Positions 7,603-18,100 of a stretch of DNA of 50,421 nucleotides are shown in pieces. A model generated the notes under the pieces. That model ran no database searches, was not told the origin of the DNA, and saw nothing but the letters and a program-made list of their open reading frames with translations. The DNA lies in NCBI GenBank assembly GCA_903930345.1, contig CAIYYI010000032.1:1-50421 (forward strand), written 5' to 3'. This stretch comes from an uncultured Verrucomicrobiota bacterium. GTDB lineage: Bacteria; Verrucomicrobiota; Verrucomicrobiia; Limisphaerales; CAIYYI01. Both the position numbers and the translations under genes were made by a program. How positions within the stretch are numbered: position 1 is the first letter of the stretch; each line of letters begins with the position of its first letter.

Positions 7603-9663
7603 ATGTACTTTGGCGTCGATTACCATCCGGAGCATTGGGTCTTCCCCTATGCTGGTTCCCAGGCTCACCCCGAGGCGCGCTGGGAGCGCGACGCCGAACT
7701 GATGGTGGCGGCCGGGGTGAACGCCGTGCGCCTGGGGGAGTTTGCCTGGGGGTTGTGCGAGCCGGAGGAGGGCCAGTACGATTTCGGGTGGCTCCAGCGG
7801 GCGATGAACGTGATGGAGCGGCACGGACTGAAGGTGGTGCTGGGCACCCCCACCGCCGCCCCGCCGCCCTGGCTGGCCCAAAAACACCCCGAAATCCTCC
7901 CCCGCACCGCCGAGGGGCTCCTCCTGCACGAGGGCACCCGCCACGCCTATTGCCTGAACAGCGACACCTACTGGGAATACTCCCGGCGCATCGTCTCCGC
8001 CCTGGCCCTGGCCTTGGGGCGGCACCCGCAGCTCATCGCCTGGCAGATTGACAACGGCATCGGCGGGCACATGACCGAGTTCTCCTATAACGAGGAGACC
8101 CGGCGCGACTGGCACGCCTGGCTGAAGGCCAAGTACGAGACCATCGGGCAGCTCAATGAGTGCCTCGGCACCCGCTTCTGGAGCCAGGGGGTGTCCGATT
8201 GGTCGCAGGTGCCCATGCCCATGCGCGCTCCCACCGTCCACAACCCCGCCCTGATGCTGGATTGGATGCGTTTCTCCAGCGACACCATCGTGGCCTACAT
8301 CAAGATGCAGGCGGACATCCTCCATGAGGCCACGCCGGACATCCCGATCACCACCAACCTGCGCACCCTCACCCGGCACTTTGATCACTTTGACATGGCC
8401 GACGTGCTCGACTTTGTCTCGCTCGACTCCTACGCCACCATCAAGTCACGCTCGGCGGTCAACGCCTGCGAGATCGACATCATGCGCTCGCTCAAGACCG
8501 CCAATGTGCGGCTGCCGGGCGGCGATCCGGGCTTCTGGGTGATCGAGCAGAAGGCGGGGCATGTCAACTGGCAGGACGTCAACTCCCTGGTGCGGCCCGG
8601 CGTGGTGCGGCTGTTCACCTACCAGGTGGTGTCGCGCGGCGCCTCGGGCGTGTTTTATTTCTACTGGCGCCAGCCGCGCATCGGCTCTGAGACCTTCTAC
8701 GGCGGCGTGCTCACGCACGATGGTCGGGGCGATAACCGGGTGTACCGCGAGATCCAGCAGATCGGCGAGGAGATGAAGCTGCTGGCCCCCATCCTCAAGG
8801 GGACCCGCGTGGTGGCGGAGACCGCCATCCTCTACAGCCACCCCAGCGTCTGGTCCCAGAAACAGCAGCCGCAGCCCAACCGCCATTTCAACCAGCATGA
8901 TCACCTGCACCTGTGGCACGGCGCCCTGCATGACCGCAATATCGCCGTCGATTTCGCCCGGCCGTGCGATGACCTCTCCCGCTACAAGCTGGTGTTCGCC
9001 CCCTCGCTTCAATTGCTCTCCGCCGCCGAGGCGGATTGCCTGAGGTATTACGTCCAGAACGGCGGCACGCTGGTGGGAACGTTCGACACCGGCTTGGTGG
9101 ATGAGCACCACATCGTGCCCGACACCGGGATTCCCCACGGGCTCACCGACCTCTTCGGGCTGGAGGTGCCGGAGTGGGATCTGCTGCCGCCGGGCGAGGA
9201 GAACCACCTTTCGTTCAAGGGCTCCTTCCCCACCAGCGGGCTGCACCCGGCCTACCTGTGGTGCGACCTCGTGGAGCCCAGGGAATGCCAGGTGGTGGCC
9301 ACCTTCGCGCGCGATTTCTACGCGGGCAAGCCCGCCCTCACCCTCAACAATTACGGCAACGGCCGCGCCATCTACGTGGCCACCATGAGCCACCTGCCCT
9401 TCTATTACGACCTGATCTCCTGGATCCGCCCCATGTGCGGCGTGTTCCAGTTGCTCAAGGTCCCGGACGCCGTGGAGGTCAGCATGCGCGAGAAGGATGA
9501 CATCCGCATCTACTTCCTGCTCAACCACCAGAATTCCCCCGTGCGCATCACCTTCTACAAACCGATGCACGACGTCCTGACCGGGCGCACCTTCAGCGGC
9601 AACTACGACCTGCCCCCCCACGGCGTCCTCGTGCTGGACGAACACCCCGCCCCCTCCGCCTGA
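7603..9663 (+). CDS. GH42-like beta-galactosidase-family glycoside hydrolase
   Basis: A 686-residue TIM-barrel glycosidase. The ATG at 7603 is chosen because the family's N terminus (FGVDYHPEHW) starts right there; the open frame extends further up but overlaps the divergent gene's leader. Other family features are VNAVRLGEFAW, a trimerisation-like middle domain and a C-terminal beta domain. The candidate nucleophile is Glu315 in FWVIEQKAGHVNW. Where GH42 enzymes have Asn-Glu (the acid/base) this protein reads WQIDNGIGGH, with Gly152 in the Glu position. The usual retaining mechanism may therefore be altered, or another residue such as Glu159 may serve. No signal peptide is seen, so it would act in the cytoplasm on imported oligosaccharides. 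Confidence 0.88.
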   Translation: MYFGVDYHPEHWVFPYAGSQAHPEARWERDAELMVAAGVNAVRLGEFAWGLCEPEEGQYDFGWLQRAMNVMERHGLKVVLGTPTAAPPPWLAQKHPEILPRTAEGLLLHEGTRHAYCLNSDTYWEYSRRIVSALALALGRHPQLIAWQIDNGIGGHMTEFSYNEETRRDWHAWLKAKYETIGQLNECLGTRFWSQGVSDWSQVPMPMRAPTVHNPALMLDWMRFSSDTIVAYIKMQADILHEATPDIPITTNLRTLTRHFDHFDMADVLDFVSLDSYATIKSRSAVNACEIDIMRSLKTANVRLPGGDPGFWVIEQKAGHVNWQDVNSLVRPGVVRLFTYQVVSRGASGVFYFYWRQPRIGSETFYGGVLTHDGRGDNRVYREIQQIGEEMKLLAPILKGTRVVAETAILYSHPSVWSQKQQPQPNRHFNQHDHLHLWHGALHDRNIAVDFARPCDDLSRYKLVFAPSLQLLSAAEADCLRYYVQNGGTLVGTFDTGLVDEHHIVPDTGIPHGLTDLFGLEVPEWDLLPPGEENHLSFKGSFPTSGLHPAYLWCDLVEPRECQVVATFARDFYAGKPALTLNNYGNGRAIYVATMSHLPFYYDLISWIRPMCGVFQLLKVPDAVEVSMREKDDIRIYFLLNHQNSPVRITFYKPMHDVLTGRTFSGNYDLPPHGVLVLDEHPAPSA

Positions 9664-9719
9664 GGCGCGCTTTCTCTGGAATTGACGCCAACCGGGGTTT
9701 GATGGCAGGCTTGCCGCCC

Positions 9720-10907
9720 ATGAAACCCATTTTTGCATTGGCAACTGTGAGCATGGCGCTGGCCCTCGCCCCCGCGAGCTGGAGCGCCTCCTTTGGACCC
9801 CGCTTCTACGGCGACCCGCCGGACGCCAACCACCCCTGGGCCGTGCATGACGGCAACCGGCCCCAGCCGCGCGTGGTCACCCCCGGCACCTTCAGCACCC
9901 AGGAGCAGGCGGGCAAACCGCCCGCCGACGCCATCATCCTGTTCGACGGCACCGACCTTTCCAAATGGGAGGGCAGCAAAGGCGCGCCCGCCAAATGGGA
10001 GGTCAAGGATGGTTACATGCAGGTCGTCCCCGGCACGGGGGAAATCCGCTCCAAGGAGGCCTTCGGCGATTGCCAGCTCCACGTCGAGTGGGCCGCCCCC
10101 TCGGTGGTCAAGGGCGATAGCCAGGGCCGCGGCAACAGCGGCATCTTTCTCATGGGCATGCTGGAGGTGCAGGTGCTCGATTGCTACAACAACCCCACCT
10201 ATGCCGACGGCACCGCCGGCGGCTACTACGGCGTCAACCCGCCGCTCGTCAACGCCGTGCGCCCCCCCGGCCAGTTCCAAGTGTATGACATCGTCTTCCG
10301 TCGCCCGATTTACAAGGATGGCAAGGTTCTGGATCCCGGCTATGTGACCGTGTTCGTCAATGGCATCCTCGTGCAGGACCACACGCCGCTGGAGGGTTCC
10401 GGCGGCCACATGGGCCGCTCCAAGGTCGGCCCGTTCCCGGAAAAGGGCGCCATGCGCCTCCAGGACCACAATAACACCACCCGCTTCCGCAACATCTGGT
10501 ACCGACCGCTGCCGCCCCGCATGTCTGAAGGCGGCACGGATGGCTTCCTGGCGCCGGAAGTCGCCCAGGCCAAACGCAAGGAAATCGCGGCCACCGTGCG
10601 CGCCAACGCCACCAAGCTGGCCAACCCCGCCAATCCGGTGCCGCAGTTGCTCGACTTGCTGGAGTCTCTGGTCTACGAGGCGGATGCCGCCACCGTGCAG
10701 CAGGTGGAGAAGATGACCGCCGATTACCTGGCCGCCGTGCGGCAGTTGCCGGCCGAGAAGGTTGCGGGCAAAAAGAATGACACCCGCGAGCTGGCCAACG
10801 CCTTCAAATACCTGACCCGCTTCAAGATCCTGCCCGCCGACTGCGCCGCCAAGGCGGGCGTGGACAAGCTGATCGTGGAACAAGGCTGGGCCGATAAGAA
10901 AAAGTAA
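9720..10907 (+). CDS. Secreted DUF1080 (3-keto-disaccharide hydrolase-type) protein
   Basis: A 395-residue exported protein. The ATG at 9720 starts a clear signal peptide (MKPIFALATVSMALALAP, cleavage near residue 23). Residues about 60-265 form the jelly-roll DUF1080 domain: ILFDGTDLSKWEG, WEVKDGYMQV, GNSGIFLMG, YEVQVLD-like LEVQVLDCYNN, and a final RLQDHNNTTRFRNIWYRPL strand. Members of this family are now associated with hydrolysis of 3-keto-glycosides, but many are only named from the domain. The C-terminal 130 residues are helical and resemble nothing I can name. It lies 56 bp after the GH42-like gene on the same strand, so a joint role in carbohydrate use is plausible. Confidence 0.9.
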   Translation: MKPIFALATVSMALALAPASWSASFGPRFYGDPPDANHPWAVHDGNRPQPRVVTPGTFSTQEQAGKPPADAIILFDGTDLSKWEGSKGAPAKWEVKDGYMQVVPGTGEIRSKEAFGDCQLHVEWAAPSVVKGDSQGRGNSGIFLMGMLEVQVLDCYNNPTYADGTAGGYYGVNPPLVNAVRPPGQFQVYDIVFRRPIYKDGKVLDPGYVTVFVNGILVQDHTPLEGSGGHMGRSKVGPFPEKGAMRLQDHNNTTRFRNIWYRPLPPRMSEGGTDGFLAPEVAQAKRKEIAATVRANATKLANPANPVPQLLDLLESLVYEADAATVQQVEKMTADYLAAVRQLPAEKVAGKKNDTRELANAFKYLTRFKILPADCAAKAGVDKLIVEQGWADKKK

Positions 10908-10929
10908 ACCCCGCCTGAATTCGGTTTCC

Positions 10930-10967
10930 AACCGGCCCGCCCCTCCAAAGGCTGGCCGGTTTTTTTT
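10930..10967 (+). terminator. Rho-independent terminator after the DUF1080 gene
   Basis: Arms AACCGGCC (10930-10937) and GGCCGGTT (10954-10961) flank a 16-nt loop and run into a tract of eight T. It lies 23 bp after the DUF1080 stop codon. Confidence 0.8.
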
Positions 10968-11003
10968 CCCGAAAACAACCTCCGCCCCAAACGGGGTGGC
11001 CAA

Positions 11004-11954
11004 TCAATTCACGCGATTGGCCTTATCGTCCAGCCAATGTTGGAGGGCGGAGGGATCGCAGAAATCCAACAAAGAGTCACCCAAGTTTTCCAATTGGGCC
11101 AGGGACAACCGGGAGAGGCGTACTTCCAACTCCGAAGGCAAGGTGCCCCAACGACGTTTAAGCAACCGGACCACCAAGGCGGTTTGGCCCTCTTGGCGGC
11201 CTTTATCGATTCCAATTCTCTCGATGCTCGTGATGTATGGCATACTGTTCGTCTCCTCGTAAGCTAACATTTTCTGCTCAAATGCCAACTCCATTTCTGC
11301 TGGCATCACCAACACCCAGTCAATCAACCGGTACAAGTTCAACACCTCCTGCTTCGTGTAACCCTTCTCATAGAGTTTGCGGGTCAGTTGCCACTTGAGG
11401 TTGAAGCGTGGCTCGGGTTCGTTGCGGGTCGCCTGCGCGGCCAGATGGGCGGCGATCACAACGGCCATGGGATTGGCGCTGGCTGCCAGAACCTCTGGCA
11501 TCTGATTGTAATCCAGCAGCTTGCACACCAGATACTCGAAGCGCAAACGGCAGCCCCAATGCTCCGTCTCATATACCCAGGGCCGCCAGGACGCCTGTTC
11601 ATCCGCCAACACCGCCAGGCTGACCACCGCCTTTGCGTAACGGTCGGCGATGCGGTGATAGTACTGGTACATGCGCCAGGGCAAATCCTTGTCGGTCTGG
11701 CTTTGCACTTCCACATGGATGAGCAGCCAATCCTCGCTTCCATCCAACCGGTACACTTTCACGAGTTTGTCGGCGCGCAATTTGCCCAACTCGGCGTCGC
11801 GCACAACCTCCTGCAATTCCTGATCGAGAAACTCAAAGTCCCTGGACCAGTCAACCCCGGCGGCGATGAGCGGAAAACAGAATTGGAGGAAGGGTCTGAA
11901 AAACTGCTCCAGGGCCTCTTTCCAGGCGCCATCGTAATCCGTCGGCTGACTCAT
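11004..11954 (-). CDS. PD-(D/E)XK nuclease-family protein with DUF4351 tail (Rpn/transposase-like)
   Basis: A 316-residue protein of the large group annotated as Rpn or PD-(D/E)XK nuclease-family transposase. The nuclease core is in the first 130 residues: FLDQELQEVV, Asp62 region, then LLIHVEVQSQ with Glu82-x-Gln84, and MYQYYHRIADRY. A helical middle follows, and residues about 255-312 form a DUF4351-like tail (VVRLLKRRWG, then a leucine-rich segment). Such proteins occur in many near-identical copies in some genomes and are thought to cut DNA or promote recombination; a mobile-element role is not proven. The gene stands alone, with convergent neighbours to the left and a sulfatase upstream. 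No terminal inverted repeats of an insertion sequence are seen. Confidence 0.82.
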   Translation of the reverse strand: MSQPTDYDGAWKEALEQFFRPFLQFCFPLIAAGVDWSRDFEFLDQELQEVVRDAELGKLRADKLVKVYRLDGSEDWLLIHVEVQSQTDKDLPWRMYQYYHRIADRYAKAVVSLAVLADEQASWRPWVYETEHWGCRLRFEYLVCKLLDYNQMPEVLAASANPMAVVIAAHLAAQATRNEPEPRFNLKWQLTRKLYEKGYTKQEVLNLYRLIDWVLVMPAEMELAFEQKMLAYEETNSMPYITSIERIGIDKGRQEGQTALVVRLLKRRWGTLPSELEVRLSRLSLAQLENLGDSLLDFCDPSALQHWLDDKANRVN

Positions 11955-11969
11955 GGCGGCAGGTTGCCC

Positions 11970-11997
11970 AAACTACCGTTCTACCGTTCCCGCGCAA
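11970..11997 (-). promoter_or_regulatory. Candidate promoter of the PD-(D/E)XK gene
   Basis: On the minus strand, TTGCGC and TAGTTT are 16 bp apart, 15 nt in front of the ATG at 11954. No Shine-Dalgarno sequence follows. Confidence 0.3.
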
Positions 11998-12165
11998 TCC
12001 ATAAATCCAGGACGACCCGAGGGCGGAGGGCGGGACAACCGCCGGTTTATTGAGCGACAACTCGGTTGATCCTGAAAAAGCAGTTGAATTCATCCGACGG
12101 CAACCAAGCGAACGAAGCATGTGAAGTTCAACTGCCGTTTTGACCGTACCAAAGGGGGCAGGGAT

Positions 12166-14016
12166 TCACTGCCGCGCGGAGATCCGCTCCACCAGGCGGG
12201 AGGCATAGCCGCCGGCCCGGGCGGGGCCCTGGGGATCACGCAGAGGCACATCCTTCAACGCCGGCCACAACCGCCGAGCCTTGGGCCCCAGGTCGTCAAT
12301 GGCGGCCAGGGCCTGCAGGCTCACGTACACGCCATTGGCCTTCGCGGAGGCCGTTTTGGCGAGCACCTCCAGGGCCGGGTTCAGATCCGCTTCCGGGCCG
12401 TGCTGCGCCAGGGCCTGGGCGGCCACAATGCGCACGTGCGGGGAGGTGTCCTTCAGGGCGGCCCGCAATTCGGCCAGGGCACCGTCCACTCCGGCGGCGC
12501 CGCGCATCTGGCAACCCAGGGCGGCCCAGTAGCGCACCGCGCTATCACTGTGTGCCAGCAACCGCCGCAGTTCCGGCAGCGCCTCGGGCTTGAGGCCGGA
12601 GGCCAGCTCGGCCGCCGCGAGAATTTTCTCCAGCGGGAACCGGGCGGGGTCATGCCCCATCTCATAGGGGGTGCTGCCCTGGGAGCGGGAGTGGATTTCG
12701 CCCTCGGGCAGGAGCCCCACATCCCGCACCTGCAAGGCCCAGGCCCGCTGCACCTGGCGGAACCGCTCCAACACCGGCTGCCGGTCCGCCGAGGATGCCA
12801 GATTGTTCACCTCGTCCGGGTCCGCCTGCAAATCATACAGCTCCTCCGGCGGTTTGGGCTCCCAGAAAAAGGTCTGCGGCGGCTTGAGTTTGCCCTCGTC
12901 ATACAACTGCCGCCAGATCCGTGTGGTGGGGGTTTGGAACATGAAGTCGATGTATTGACCGTAAATCTTGTGCGGCATGTAATTGCGGATGTAGACAAAG
13001 CGGCCATCGGTCACTGAGCGGACCAGGTCGGCGCGCTCATCCATGCGGCCGCGGAAGCCGTGCAGATACTCGTGGGGCGAGGCCATGAAGGGACCGAGGA
13101 AGGCGCGGCCATCCATCCACTCCGGCGGCTTCACCCCAGCCAGGCTGAGCACGGTGGGGGCCAGGTCGGCAAAGCTGACCAGCCGCCCGGAGACGGTTCC
13201 CGGCTGGTAATCCGGCCCCGCCAGCGCCCGGTATTTGGGCGGCACATACACGATCAGCCCCACGCCCAGCCCGGAATTGTACGGCCAGCGTTTGCTGCGC
13301 GGCATGCCCGAGCCGTGGTCGCCGTAGAAGAACACGATGGTCTCATCCACCAGCCCGGCGGCCTCCAACTCCCGCAGATGCTCGCCGCAACGGACATCCA
13401 TCTCGGTGATCCGGTCGTAATATTGCGCCCAGTCGAGGCGCACCTCCGGGTGGTCCGGGTGATACGCAGGCACGCGCACCTTGGCCGGATCATGCTTGGG
13501 CACATAGGGCCGCTTGCGGATCTGGCTCTCGTGCGTCCCTGTGTTGTTGAAGATCGCGAAGAACGGCTGCCCGGCCCCCCGGTTCTTGTAATGCGCCCGG
13601 AGGGAGCTGTCATCCCACACCGGGCCGTTGGGCTTCAGGTTGTAATCCTCCTTGTTGTTGTTGGCGCAGTAATAGCCCGCCGCGCGCAGGAGCTGCGGGT
13701 AAAACTTCAGGAACCCGGGCACGGGCGACAGGCTGCGCATGTGCTCCCCGCCTGTGCCGGTGGGGTACACCCCGGTGATGATGGTGGTGCGGGCGGGGGC
13801 GCACACCGGGGCGCAGGACCAGACCTTGCGATAGGCCATGCCCCGCTGGGCCAGCGCATCCAGGTGGGGCGTGGTGGTGTAGGTGTTGCCCAGGCAACCC
13901 AGCTCCGGCCCGGTATCCTCACAGGTCAGCCAAAGGATATTGGGCCGGGCCGCCGGCTCCGCCGCAGATACCCACGCGCACAACAGCAGGCAGGCCAAAC
14001 AGGTGAGGTGCTTCAT
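12166..14016 (-). CDS. Secreted sulfatase with C-terminal HEAT-like repeats
   Basis: Type I (formylglycine) sulfatase that removes sulfate esters, probably from sulfated polysaccharides. It has 616 residues. A signal peptide covers residues 1-18 (Leu/Cys-rich). RPNILWLTCEDTG starts the alkaline-phosphatase-like fold with a metal-ligand acidic pair. Cys72-Ala-Pro-Ala-Arg76 is the formylglycine motif, followed by TTIITG. FFYGDHGSGMPRSKRW supplies the conserved Asp-His. Residues about 480-610 contain repeats of the HEAT type (SAVRYWAALG, HVRIVAAQAL), an accessory domain seen on many planctomycete and verrucomicrobial sulfatases. A formylglycine-generating enzyme is not in the window. The gene is alone, with about 210 bp to its downstream neighbour. 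Confidence 0.95.
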   Translation of the reverse strand: MKHLTCLACLLLCAWVSAAEPAARPNILWLTCEDTGPELGCLGNTYTTTPHLDALAQRGMAYRKVWSCAPVCAPARTTIITGVYPTGTGGEHMRSLSPVPGFLKFYPQLLRAAGYYCANNNKEDYNLKPNGPVWDDSSLRAHYKNRGAGQPFFAIFNNTGTHESQIRKRPYVPKHDPAKVRVPAYHPDHPEVRLDWAQYYDRITEMDVRCGEHLRELEAAGLVDETIVFFYGDHGSGMPRSKRWPYNSGLGVGLIVYVPPKYRALAGPDYQPGTVSGRLVSFADLAPTVLSLAGVKPPEWMDGRAFLGPFMASPHEYLHGFRGRMDERADLVRSVTDGRFVYIRNYMPHKIYGQYIDFMFQTPTTRIWRQLYDEGKLKPPQTFFWEPKPPEELYDLQADPDEVNNLASSADRQPVLERFRQVQRAWALQVRDVGLLPEGEIHSRSQGSTPYEMGHDPARFPLEKILAAAELASGLKPEALPELRRLLAHSDSAVRYWAALGCQMRGAAGVDGALAELRAALKDTSPHVRIVAAQALAQHGPEADLNPALEVLAKTASAKANGVYVSLQALAAIDDLGPKARRLWPALKDVPLRDPQGPARAGGYASRLVERISARQ

Positions 14017-14076
14017 GCCCCGTACAATGCCAAAAGTCCGGCCGCCTGTCCATCCCTCTCTGCCCGGCCGGCCGGA

Positions 14077-14613
14077 TCAGTATCCAGAGACCCCTGAATG
14101 GGGCTTTCTGACCGCCCAGGTCAGGAAACCGGTCACCAGCAGGCCGCCCGCAAGGACAAACAGCAGGCCGAAGATCCGCTTGGGCGTGCATCCCATCGAC
14201 CAGACATACTGGATCAGCCAGCATATCGGCCAACTCAAAATGCACAGGAGCGCGAGGCAAACCATGCCGGTGGCCAGGCCGAAGACGAGCCGGGCGCCCC
14301 TGCTCCTCCGATCACTGAGCCACCCCACTGCGGCCGCGTACGGCAGGGAGGACGCCGCCATGAACGAAAACCAGAACAGCCATTTGCCGATTGTTGGCTG
14401 ATCCATCACAAAACCTGCGTGCACCGTGTTGAACGGCTCTGAAAACAGGCTCCCGCGGGCCAGGAAACGGGGCAGCGAGCCATCTGCCACGGAGAGGACG
14501 GGTTCCCTCGCTACCAGCCAAACCCAGCCGAGAATGGGCATCATGAGGAGGCTGGTGGCCAACCAGCCCGCCCGGTGGCGGAATCGTTCAACCAATCTTT
14601 GCGCTGCTGTCAT
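14077..14613 (-). CDS. Small integral membrane protein, function unknown
   Basis: About 178 residues, with starts at 14613 or 14640 both possible. Hydrophobic segments suggest four membrane spans: ATSLLMMPILGWVWLVA, WLFWFSFMAASSLPYAAAV, LVFGLATGMVCLALLCIL running on through IQYVW, and FGLLFVLAGGLLVTGFL. The C terminus is short and basic. I do not recognise the family. It lies 60 bp upstream of the sulfatase on the same strand and could be transcribed with it. Confidence 0.6.
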   Translation of the reverse strand: MTAAQRLVERFRHRAGWLATSLLMMPILGWVWLVAREPVLSVADGSLPRFLARGSLFSEPFNTVHAGFVMDQPTIGKWLFWFSFMAASSLPYAAAVGWLSDRRSRGARLVFGLATGMVCLALLCILSWPICWLIQYVWSMGCTPKRIFGLLFVLAGGLLVTGFLTWAVRKPHSGVSGY

Positions 14614-14703
14614 GGGTTGGCCGGGCGATATTGTGGTCATACAGGATATTTCTGTGACCAACGGCCCCGGTCCCCCGTTCAAGGTCAGATCTGAATCATC
14701 CAA

Positions 14704-15119
14704 ATCACTGTTCCGCTTTTACACCGCAGGACTTTGTTTCAACCGAGCGGCAGCTTGCACCGCTATTCGGGGATCCCGGACATCCAATTCGCCGTCGCCT
14801 GTCGCGGGACGGCCAACCTGCGATGACACGCGAATGGGAACACGTACTGAAACCCTTCCAACTCCCCTGGTGCAGCGGGACCGCAACCCGCGCAATCACC
14901 AGTGTTGTCTCCTCAACCGCGTGTCACAGAATCGCCATCTCGGCATTACTTGACATGACTGATACCATAAGAGAGTGTGGACGCATGGCTGTACCGGACC
15001 CGGTGCTGCAGTCGCCGGATTTATCCCTTGTCAGCGGCTCAACGGCTTTCTTCCAGGCTGTGCCTCGTCATTTCCCCTCCCCCATTTTTGGCATCGCAAA
15101 CCCTCGCAGACGTCCTCTT
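14704..15119 (+). other. Gene-free stretch before the LamG gene
   Basis: About 416 bp between the divergent membrane-protein gene and the first giant secreted protein. The long frame of the latter extends upstream through this region, but its signal peptide begins only at 15120, so this part is treated as leader. A TTGACA at 14950-14955 has no matching -10 hexamer. I see no RNA gene or repeat. Confidence 0.5.
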
Positions 15120-18100
15120 ATGAAAAACACGCATCACAAACTCCTTGCCGCGCTCGTTTTTTGCTGCCTCACAGCTTCGGGCCACGCACAGTACTCCGCA
15201 TCGGTTTTGAGCGATAATCCGCTGGGCTACTGGCGATTGGATGAGCCGGTGGTTCATCCGGCAATCACAAATTTGGGTAGCCTGGGAACTTCGGCGGAGG
15301 GCACAAACTTCGGCGCGGGCTACCCGGTGGCAGGGGCGCTTAACGGCGGCGGTGACACAGCGATGCAGTTTGCCCCCACGGCGAGCAGCCGGGTGGTGCT
15401 CGGCAACCCGGGGGCGTTTAATTTCACAACCGGCAACTTCACGCTGGAAGTGTGGGCCAAGCCGGCCACCCTGAGCGGAGCGATGCGGATTTTCTCCAAC
15501 CGGCGAACCCCGACCGGGGGCGGGGCAGCGGGGTACGGATTCGGTTTTTTCGGCGCGGGCAACCTGCGCCTGACGGCCTACGGGGTGGCTGATATCACCT
15601 CCCCGGCTGCCTCCTTCAGCGTGGGCCAGTGGTATCACCTCGTCGTGGTGCGCAACGGGGCGACCCTGCAGTTTTACACCAACGGCGTGGCCTTGGGTGG
15701 GACCGTGGCGATTGGCTCGATCAACAGCAGCCCTCGGCCATTGCAGTTTTGCCGAAATCCGGATACCGACCTGGGGGTGGAGGCGTTTGATGGTGTGATT
15801 GATGAGCCAGCCGTTTACAGTTACGCGCTCTCCGCTACCCGGGTGCAGGCGCATTACGCCGGCGGAACAAACTCGGCCGTAGCAGCCAGCTATGACTCCG
15901 TGGTGCTGGCGGACACGCCGGCCGGCTACTGGCGGCTGAACGCCCGACCGCCGGTGGCCGTCAATGCCGGTAGCCTCGGGGCAGCGGCCAACGGGGTCTA
16001 TCTGGGATCTGTCGCCAACGGGCGCGGGGGGGCGCTGGTGGGCGAGGCAAATGGTGCGGCGGGCTTCAACGGCACCGATGCTCGGGTGGAGATCCCCTAC
16101 CATGCGGCCCTCAACGGAAGCGTGTTTTCCATCGAATGCTGGGCGAAGGTGCTGGGCGGGGCAGGCAGCTATCGGTCGCCGCTCAGCGCGCGCGATAACG
16201 TCGGGACCACCAAGGGTTACATCTTCTACGCCAGCGCAGGCAACACGTGGGAATTCTGGAATGGCAACGGGAGCGGCGGCTGGGACAATCCGGCCACCCG
16301 GCCGGTGGTGGCGGGCGACTGGGTGCACCTGGTGGGGACCTACGACGGAACCAACAAGTCCTTTTATGTGAACGGTGAGCTGGTGGTCCAAAACTCCCCG
16401 GTGATGGTCGTGAACGCCCTGCGCGCGCTGCGGATCGGGGCCGGACAGAACGAGGGGAATCCGAATTTCCTGTTCAACGGCGATCTGGACGAGGTGGCGG
16501 TCTACGGCAAGGCGCTGATGCCGGAGTCGGTGGTGGCGCACTACGTGGCCGCGCGCGGCAGCAACCCGCCGCCGGTGCTGGCGACGATCACGCAGCCGCC
16601 GCTGGGGGCAACCAACGTGGAGGAATCCACGGTCACCCTGTCGGTGCGCAATGTCGGTGGGGTGCCGTTCCGCTACCAGTGGCTGCTCAACGGTGTTCCC
16701 CTGCCCGGGCGGACCAGCCCGACGCTGGCCCTCAGCAATCTGGTGTTCGGCGTGGACAGTGGGTCTTACCAGGTCGCTGTGAGCAATGCCGCCGGCGTGG
16801 TGACCAGTGCGGTGGCCCAGGTGCTGGTGACCCCCTCGGAGGCACCCGTTTTTGCGCAGGCTCCGCAATCAATCTCCGTCTATGCGGGGGGCACGGCCCG
16901 CTTCAGTGCGCTGGCCACCGGCAGCGTGCGGATGAATTACCAGTGGCAGTATGATGGCACGGACCTGCCGGACCAGACAAATGCAACCCTGGCGGTCACC
17001 AATGTGCAGCCGGACAACGCCGGCACCTACAGGGTGGTTGCCCGCAACAACGGCGGCGCCACGAATGCGGCTGCCGTGCTGACGGTGGTGACGCCGGCAG
17101 GGGAGGGGTATGAGGCGGGTGTGTACGCCGACAACCCGGTGGCCTATTACCGGCTGGATGAAACCCATGGGCCAGGCCTGTTCGATCGCTGGGGCCGGAA
17201 CAACGGCTGGTACTCCAACGCTGTGGCCTACTCCCTGGCGGGTGCGCTGACCAACGACGCAAACCCTGCGGTCCGGTTCGACGGCACGACCGGCACCAAG
17301 GGCCAGGTCCCATACTCCCCCGCGCTGAACACGGGCGTCTTCACCGTGGAGTGCTGGGCCCGGGCGGCGGGCGGGGCGGGCACCTACCGGGCGGCGGTGA
17401 GCGCGCGCAACGACGTGGGGCCGGGGACGACCTACGGCTATATCCTGTACGCCACCTCCGGGAACAACTGGGAATTCTGGAGCGGCAACGGGTCCGGCTG
17501 GACACCGCAGGTCGGCGGACCGGTCACGCTGGGTGAGTGGGCCCACCTGGTGGGGGTCTATGATGGGACGAACAAATGGTTCTACGTGAACGGCGCCCTC
17601 CGCGCCGTGACGAGCACCGTGTTCACGCCCAACACGGTCACTCCCCTGCGCATCGGGGCGGGCCAGAACGAGAATGTGGTCGGGAGCTTTTTCTTCAACG
17701 GGGACGTGGACGAGGTGGCCTACTACGGGCTGGCGCTGGCTCCGGACCGGATCCTGGCTCATTACACCAACGGGGCGGGCCAGCTCGCCGCTGGCGTTTC
17801 ACCCACCGTGCTGCGCGCCCCGCAGTCCCGGACAAACACGGTCGGCACAGCGACGTCCTTCGCGGTCATTCCCGGCGGCAGCTTGCCGTTCGCCTGCCAG
17901 TGGCGGCTGAACGGGGTGCCGCTGGACGGGCAGACAAACGCCACCCTCAGCCTGCCCGGGGTCCAGGGGGCGGATGCCGGAAGCTACGACGTGGTCATCA
18001 ACAACCCCGTCGGCTCGATCACCAGCGCGGTGGCCGTGCTTTACGTGCCGGTCACCATCACAGCCCAGCCGCAGGGGGGGATGCGTTCCGAGGGGGAGGA

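Noticed and set aside
12080-12135. Inverted repeat with 9-bp arms GCAGTTGAA and TTCAACTGC between the sulfatase and the PD-(D/E)XK gene
   Set aside because: The 38-bp interior is unstructured and no T tract or second copy was noticed; it may be chance or a regulatory site, but evidence is too thin for a feature.
14950-14955. TTGACA as a -35 element before the LamG gene
   Set aside because: No -10 hexamer lies 15-19 bp downstream, and the gene starts 170 bp away.
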